Shown here one piece after another: positions 59,986 through 64,000 of a stretch of DNA of 64,000 nt. The stretch is from Maricaulis virginensis (GTDB lineage Bacteria; Pseudomonadota; Alphaproteobacteria; Caulobacterales; Maricaulaceae): NCBI RefSeq assembly GCF_027922185.1, contig NZ_BSFE01000006.1, positions 124,001 through 188,000 on the forward strand, read 5' to 3'. The position numbers and the translations under genes were made by a program. Position 1 is the first letter of the stretch, and the number at the start of each line of letters is the position of its first letter. Below the pieces are notes generated by a model that was given only the letters and a program-made list of their open reading frames with translations, was not told the DNA's origin and did not search any database.

Positions 59986-61023
59986 TCAGGCCCGCCCCCG
60001 GATGCACGCCAGCAATTCGTGGACATGCGCGACCGGGACATCGGGCGTAATGCCGTGACCCAGGTTGAAGATATGGGGCCGTCCCGACCAGCTATCCAGC
60101 AAACGCTGCGTTTCACTGCGCAGGGCCGCACCGCCCGCCCGCAAGGCCGCCGGATCGAGATGGCCCTGGACCGGCATGCCCTCGGGCAGCATCGACTGGG
60201 CCCAGGCCGGATCCATGCCGGTATCGAGCGCCACGGCCGTGACGCCGGTCTCGCGGGCATAGCGGGCATAGAAGGCCCCGGCCCCGCGCGGGAAGCCGAT
60301 GATCGGCACCGTCACGCCGGCAGCCCGCACCGTGTCGACAATCCGCCTCGTCGGCCGGATCACGACCCGCTCGAACAGGGGCTCCGGAAGCCCTTCCGCC
60401 CAGCTGTCGAAAATCTTGAGAACCTCCGCCCCGGCTTCGGCCTGCATGACCAGATATTCCGCCGTCGCATCGGCGATCCGGTCCAGCATGCCGTCGAAGG
60501 CTTCGGGATGTTGCCAGGCCGCGACCCGGGCGGAAAACCGGTCCTTGGATCCACCGCCCTCGACCATATAGGTCGCAACGGTCCAGGGCGCCCCGGCAAA
60601 GCCGATCAGCGTTGTCTCATCGGGAAGTTCAGGCGCAACCCGGCGCAGGGTCTCACCAACCGGCGCCAGCACCTCACGGGCACGCTCCGGCGTCAGCGTC
60701 TCGAACGCCAGCGGATCGAAGGGTTCCAGCCTGGGCCCCTCACCCGTGACGAACCAGACCTTGCGGCCCAGCGCGATCGGGATCAGCAGGATGTCGGCAA
60801 ACAGGATCGCTGCGTCGAAACCGAACCGCCGGATCGGCTGCAGGGTCACTTCCGCAGCGAGATCCGGCGAGAAACAGAAATCGATGAAGTTCTTCGCACG
60901 GGAACGAACCTCCCGGTACTCGTCGAGATACCGGCCGGCCTGGCGCATCAGCCAGACCGGAGGCGGGGTGCGCGTCTCTCCGGAGAGGACGGCGAGCATC
61001 GGCTTTTTCGAAGTCAGTGTCAT
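59986..61023 (-). CDS. hemE: Uroporphyrinogen decarboxylase
   Basis: 345 residues. Removes the four acetate carboxyls of uroporphyrinogen III. Signatures are PPVWLMRQAGRYLDEYREVR with two substrate arginines, CFSPDLAAEVTLQPIRRFGFDAAILFADIL with the catalytic Asp, GFAGAPWTVATYMVEGGGSKD, and GHGITPDVPVAHV. The start at 61023 faces the origin region. In Caulobacter hemE is also the gene next to the origin and has a promoter inside it. Confidence 0.97.
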   Translation of the reverse strand: MTLTSKKPMLAVLSGETRTPPPVWLMRQAGRYLDEYREVRSRAKNFIDFCFSPDLAAEVTLQPIRRFGFDAAILFADILLIPIALGRKVWFVTGEGPRLEPFDPLAFETLTPERAREVLAPVGETLRRVAPELPDETTLIGFAGAPWTVATYMVEGGGSKDRFSARVAAWQHPEAFDGMLDRIADATAEYLVMQAEAGAEVLKIFDSWAEGLPEPLFERVVIRPTRRIVDTVRAAGVTVPIIGFPRGAGAFYARYARETGVTAVALDTGMDPAWAQSMLPEGMPVQGHLDPAALRAGGAALRSETQRLLDSWSGRPHIFNLGHGITPDVPVAHVHELLACIRGRA

Positions 61024-61186
61024 ACCGCCTGATTAGGCATCCACGGGCGTTCGATCAATGCGTCCTTTTCACCAGCCCCTTTTCCTTCCCAAAACCATTT
61101 AATTGAATTGATGTGATTGTAGGGCCGTGAATCGTGTGGGCGAATACGGTTATACCGTTTTGCCGGATATCCCCGTCCCCGGCACG

Positions 61187-61195
61187 ATATCCACA
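61187..61195 (+). promoter_or_regulatory. DnaA-box-like sequence 1
   Basis: ATATCCACA differs from the DnaA box TTATCCACA at the first base. In the middle of the proposed origin. Confidence 0.5.
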
Positions 61196-61325
61196 AGCCG
61201 GCAATCAGGACGTCCTTGAAAACCTGAATAACAAAACAAATTCATACTGTTGCTCGGCAGTCTTCGCAGAATATCGTGTCGAAAACCGGATCCACCCTGT
61301 GAATTGCCGATATTCCTGAACAGGC

Positions 61326-61334
61326 TTGTTCACA
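61326..61334 (+). promoter_or_regulatory. DnaA-box-like sequence 2
   Basis: TTGTTCACA differs from TTATTCACA at the third base. A weaker two-mismatch candidate lies nearby on the other strand at 61346-61354. Confidence 0.45.
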
Positions 61335-61438
61335 GCCTCCGGCGTGTGGAAAGAGGTGTTGGTTCTGCCGGGTAACACCCGGTACTACTCACAGGGCGGG
61401 AAGCGAATGGCCGGAATGTGGCCGGTTTTCCCAATTTG

Positions 61439-61453
61439 TTAACAGATCGTAAA
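61439..61453. promoter_or_regulatory. CtrA-like binding box
   Basis: TTAA-CAGATCG-TAAA followed by C matches TTAA-N7-TTAAC with one mismatch. It is 25 bp before the ppsR start, on the edge of the proposed origin. In Caulobacter CtrA represses initiation by binding such boxes in the origin. Confidence 0.5.
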
Positions 61454-61478
61454 CGCGATCGAGGGGCAAAAACGCGTC

Positions 61479-62321
61479 ATGACCGTTCCGCCATCCACAC
61501 GCTTCGAAACTTGTTTCCACATCCATATGGTGTCGGATTCAACCGGCGAGACATTGATGGAGGTCATGCGCGCCTCGGTCGCGCAGTTCGAAGGCACGCA
61601 TCCGCTGGAGCATCTCTACGCCCTGGTGCGCTCGTCGCGGCAGATGGAACGCGTGTTCGAGGAGGTCGAGGCCTATCCCGGCGTCGTGATGTACACCATC
61701 GTCAATGCCGATCTGCGCCGGGAGCTGGAAACGCGTTGCGCCGAACTCGGCGTGCCCGCCATTGCCGTGCTCGATCCGATGCTTGCCACGCTGAGCACCT
61801 ATCTTGGCCGGCCGGTCGCCAGCCGCGCCGGAGCCCAGCGCTCCCTGGACGCCGAATATTTCCGCCGCATCGACGCGCTCAACTATACGATGGCGCATGA
61901 TGACGGCCAGGGCGATGACTATGAAGCGGCCGATATCGTGCTGCTGGGCGTCAGCCGTACCTCGAAGACGCCGACCAGCGTCTATCTCGCCCATCGTGGC
62001 TATCGCGCGGCGAATATCCCGCTGGTCAAGGACGTGCCCCTGCCCGAGGCGATCTTCAAACTGCGCAATCCGCTGGTTGTCGGCCTGACTGCCTCGCCTG
62101 AGCGTATCGTGCAGATCCGCCGCAACCGCCTGCTGAGCCTGAACGAGGATCGCGATACCGACTATATCGACGACTTCGCGGTGCGCGACGAAATCCTTTA
62201 TGCCAAGCGGCTCTACGCCAAGCACAAATGGCCGACCATCGATGTCACCCGTCGCTCGATCGAGGAAACGGCCGCCAAGATCATCAATCTCGTCAACGAA
62301 AAGCGCGCAGCCAAATCATGA
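61479..62321 (+). CDS. ppsR: Pyruvate, phosphate dikinase / PEP synthetase regulatory protein (PPSR family)
   Basis: 280 residues, DUF299 family bifunctional kinase/phosphorylase that switches PPDK or PEP synthase by ADP-dependent phosphorylation. Motifs are FHIHMVSDSTGETL at the N-terminus, the P-loop-like GVSRTSKTPTSVYLA near residue 160, and KWPTIDVTRRSIEETAAKI at the end. It is the first gene right of the proposed origin and overlaps maf by four bases, leading the ppsR-maf-aroE-coaE operon. Confidence 0.93.
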   Translation: MTVPPSTRFETCFHIHMVSDSTGETLMEVMRASVAQFEGTHPLEHLYALVRSSRQMERVFEEVEAYPGVVMYTIVNADLRRELETRCAELGVPAIAVLDPMLATLSTYLGRPVASRAGAQRSLDAEYFRRIDALNYTMAHDDGQGDDYEAADIVLLGVSRTSKTPTSVYLAHRGYRAANIPLVKDVPLPEAIFKLRNPLVVGLTASPERIVQIRRNRLLSLNEDRDTDYIDDFAVRDEILYAKRLYAKHKWPTIDVTRRSIEETAAKIINLVNEKRAAKS

Positions 62322-62908
62322 CCGAATTCGTCCTCGCTTCCGGCAGCCAGATCCGCCGCCAGATCCTCGACAATGCGGGGATCGACTTCACGGTCGAAAA
62401 GCCCGATGTCGACGAGAGCGTGATCAAGGACCGGCGCAGCGATCTCTCGCCGGCCGGGATGGCGCTGGTGCTGGGCAAGGCCAAGGCGGAAGCCGTGTCG
62501 CGCGGCCGGCCGCGCGCCCTGGTATTGGGTGCCGACCAGACGATGGAACTGGACGGCGCACTCCTCGACAAACTGCCGGACGCCAGCCTCGCCCGCGATC
62601 GTCTGATGGCGATGCGCGGCCGGTCGCACCAGCTGCATTCCGGCCTGGCGCTTTATCGGGACGGTGAATGCGTCTGGCAGCACCAACAATCTTCCACGCT
62701 GCATGTGCGCGCCTTTTCCGACGCCTTTCTTGACGATTATCTCGAGCGGGCCGGTTTTGCGCTCACGGCCAGCGTCGGCGCCTATGCGTTCGAGGGTCTG
62801 GGAGCGCAATTGTTCGAGAAGATCGAGGGCGACTACTACGCCATTCTCGGTCTGCCGCTCCTGCCGCTGCTGGACGCGCTGCGCGAATTCGACGTGATCC
62901 CGGCATGA
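62318..62908 (+). CDS. maf: Maf-family nucleotide pyrophosphatase
   Basis: 196 residues. The Maf fold starts FVLASGSQIRRQILDNAG, with the nucleotide-binding SxSxxR variant, and continues with LGADQTMELDG, the Asp-containing catalytic strand. It ends with the dimer segment VGAYAFEGLGAQLFEKIEGDYYAILGLPLLPLLDAL. Maf proteins hydrolyse non-canonical nucleoside triphosphates and affect septation when overproduced. It overlaps ppsR and aroE by four bases each. Confidence 0.93.
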   Translation: MTEFVLASGSQIRRQILDNAGIDFTVEKPDVDESVIKDRRSDLSPAGMALVLGKAKAEAVSRGRPRALVLGADQTMELDGALLDKLPDASLARDRLMAMRGRSHQLHSGLALYRDGECVWQHQQSSTLHVRAFSDAFLDDYLERAGFALTASVGAYAFEGLGAQLFEKIEGDYYAILGLPLLPLLDALREFDVIPA

Positions 62909-63756
62909 CGGACGGGCTGACAGGCCGGGCGGTCTTCGCCGGTGTGGCAGGCGATCCGGTCGCGCACTCCCTGTCGCCCAGGCTGATGGGGCACTGGATC
63001 CGCATGCTCGGCCTGGATGCGGCCTATCTGCCATTCGCTGTACCGCCTTCGGGCTTCGAGGCCTTTGTGCGCGGGCTGGCCCGCACCCAGGCAAGCGGTC
63101 TTAATGTCACCCTGCCGCACAAGGAAGCTGCCCTTGCCCTGGCCGACCGGGCGACACCGGCCGCCAAGGCCGTCGGTGCCGCCAACCTCCTGACATTTCA
63201 TCCTGACGGCATTCTGGCCGACAACAGCGATGCAGCGGGCTTTCTTGCGGCGCTCGAACCCGCCGAACCCGATTATGCCAGCTCGACGGCTCTTGTACTC
63301 GGCGCGGGCGGTGCGGCGCGGGCGCTGGTTCACGCGCTGGTGACATCGGGTGTCAAGAACCTGCTCATTTCCAACCGGACTGCCGACCGGGCCCGGGCGC
63401 TGGCGGCTGAACTTGCCCCCGATGCCGGCATTGTCCCTTGGGAAGACCGCGATGCAGCACTGGCCGAGGCTGATATCGTCGTCAACGCGACGGCGCTTGG
63501 CCTGAAGGGCGAGAACGACCTCGTCATGGACTGGGCAAAAGCGCGGTCCGGCGCGATCGTGTTCGACAGCGTCTATACGCCGCTCGTCACGGGTTTTCTC
63601 GCCGGGGCGAGGCAGGCCGGGCTTAATACCATCGACGGGCTGGACATGCTGATCGGCCAGGCACGGCCCAGCTTCCGGGCTTTCTTCGGTCATGATGCGC
63701 CGGCCGATCCGCCGGTTCGTCCGGTCCTGCTCGAAGCGCTGGGAGCCCGCCCGTGA
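62905..63756 (+). CDS. aroE: Shikimate dehydrogenase
   Basis: 283 residues. Reduces 3-dehydroshikimate with NADPH in aromatic amino-acid synthesis. The substrate domain shows AGVAGDPVAHSLSPRLMGHW with two serines and NVTLPHKEAALALAD with the catalytic lysine. The NADP domain shows VLGAGGAARALVHALV and the basic SNRTADRARAL, and DGLDMLIGQA comes near the end. It overlaps maf by four bases and coaE by four. Confidence 0.96.
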   Translation: MTDGLTGRAVFAGVAGDPVAHSLSPRLMGHWIRMLGLDAAYLPFAVPPSGFEAFVRGLARTQASGLNVTLPHKEAALALADRATPAAKAVGAANLLTFHPDGILADNSDAAGFLAALEPAEPDYASSTALVLGAGGAARALVHALVTSGVKNLLISNRTADRARALAAELAPDAGIVPWEDRDAALAEADIVVNATALGLKGENDLVMDWAKARSGAIVFDSVYTPLVTGFLAGARQAGLNTIDGLDMLIGQARPSFRAFFGHDAPADPPVRPVLLEALGARP

Positions 63757-64000
63757 AAATCATCGGTCTGACAGGCTCCATCGGCATGGGAAAATCGGCG
63801 ACGGCGAGGCTTTTCCGCGAGGCCGGCATCCCGGTCTTCGACTCCGATGCCTGCGTGCATGCGCTCTACGACGCCGGCGGCGCGGCGGTCGGACCGGTCG
63901 AAGCCGCCTTTCCCGGCTCGCTTTCCGAAGACGGCTCGATCGACCGAGCGCGGCTTTCCAGACAGTTGAATGACGACCCGGACGGCTTTGCCCGTCTTGA
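63753..64000 (+). CDS. coaE: Dephospho-CoA kinase (partial, cut by window end)
   Basis: The first 82 codons of a GTG-started gene overlapping the aroE stop by four bases. MKIIGLTGSIGMGKSATARLF has the P-loop GSIGMGKS, followed by FDSDACVHALYDAGG, the CoA-binding part typical of CoaE. It phosphorylates dephospho-CoA, the last step of coenzyme A synthesis. The rest lies beyond position 64000. The order coaE-aroE-maf-ppsR next to the origin is the alphaproteobacterial arrangement. Confidence 0.94.
   Translation, partial: MKIIGLTGSIGMGKSATARLFREAGIPVFDSDACVHALYDAGGAAVGPVEAAFPGSLSEDGSIDRARLSRQLNDDPDGFARL

Larger units (their letters stand above)
61024..61478. other. Proposed chromosomal replication origin (oriC)
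   Basis: A 455-bp gene-free stretch between divergent hemE and ppsR, visibly richer in A/T than its surroundings (notably 61090-61118 and 61216-61254). It holds two DnaA-box-like sequences with one mismatch each, a CtrA-like box, one GANTC methylation site (61129-61133) and inverted repeats at 61146-61158 (ACGGT/ACCGT) and 61368-61382 (CCGGGT/ACCCGG). From memory, the Caulobacter origin lies between the same two genes, and gene orientation flips here. GC skew could not be computed. Confidence 0.8.

Noticed and set aside
61299..61307. Further DnaA box in the origin region
   Set aside because: Two mismatches in the core on the reverse strand; too weak to list as a site.

Overview
The window is GC-rich, densely coded chromosome of an alphaproteobacterium, most likely of the Caulobacter/Maricaulis/Hyphomonas group. 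Three things point there. The gene order around the proposed origin (coaE-aroE-maf-ppsR / origin / hemE-hemH-hemJ-rho, then mnmE-mnmG-rsmG-parA-parB facing holA-lptE-leuS) is the one I recall for Caulobacter crescentus. A CenR-type response regulator and an NtrZ-like periplasmic protein are present. ParB-type parS palindromes and TTAA-N7-TTAA-like (CtrA-like) boxes are visible. No phage, transposase, CRISPR array or plasmid gene was found. The species is not identified.

Layout. 1-11 kb: end of pyrF, a repeat-rich intergenic stretch, a small exported protein, an SDHAF4-type protein, htpX, rsmB, rpe, a heparinase-like enzyme overlapping a membrane nucleotide-sugar dehydratase, purH and a lipoprotein hydrolase. 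11-20 kb: a giant NAD-glutamate dehydrogenase gene with a long structured upstream region, then an isochorismatase-like gene and two acetyltransferase-like genes divergent from a LysR regulator and an XRE regulator. 20-23 kb: aldo/keto reductase and MFS exporter, divergent from their own LysR gene. 23-29.8 kb: tRNA-Gly, proline-tRNA editing protein, a redox/chaperone gene string (cnoX to a DsrE-like protein), ubiH-like and ftsK. 29.8-38.5 kb: a DUF3857/transglutaminase/membrane fusion, HAD and SMP-30 proteins, lolA, a 6S-like RNA candidate, xth, cenR and an L,D-transpeptidase preceded by a long hairpin with a T8 tract. 38.5-42.4 kb: yggS, a thiE-like gene, an ntrZ-like gene, a porin and a DUF3576 lipoprotein. 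42.5-52.6 kb: leuS-lptE-holA converging on the parB-parA-rsmG-mnmG-mnmE operon, which carries four strong parS sites. 52.6-56.9 kb: accessory enzymes, two small unknown genes, a fifth one-mismatch parS and a MITE-like repeat. 57-64 kb: rho, haem genes, the proposed replication origin, and ppsR-maf-aroE-coaE (cut by the window end).

How it works together. The right-hand 15 kb forms a replication and segregation centre. Replication probably starts at 61.0-61.5 kb, genes on both sides mostly point away from it, and ParB/ParA made at 47-48 kb act on parS sites about 10-12 kb to the left. The same block makes haem (hemE, hemH, hemJ), modifies tRNA wobble uridines (mnmE, mnmG), methylates 16S rRNA (rsmG) and supplies CoA and shikimate. 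Envelope functions recur throughout (lptE, lolA, cenR, L,D-transpeptidase, porin, ntrZ-like).

Most of the window is housekeeping sequence. The less ordinary items are the in-frame parS sites, two small-RNA candidates, the structured gdh upstream region, the isochorismatase homologue with substituted catalytic residues, the DUF3857 fusion, several dispersed palindromic repeats and a rare-codon patch in holA. All assignments come from reading motifs and gene order; no database search was possible.
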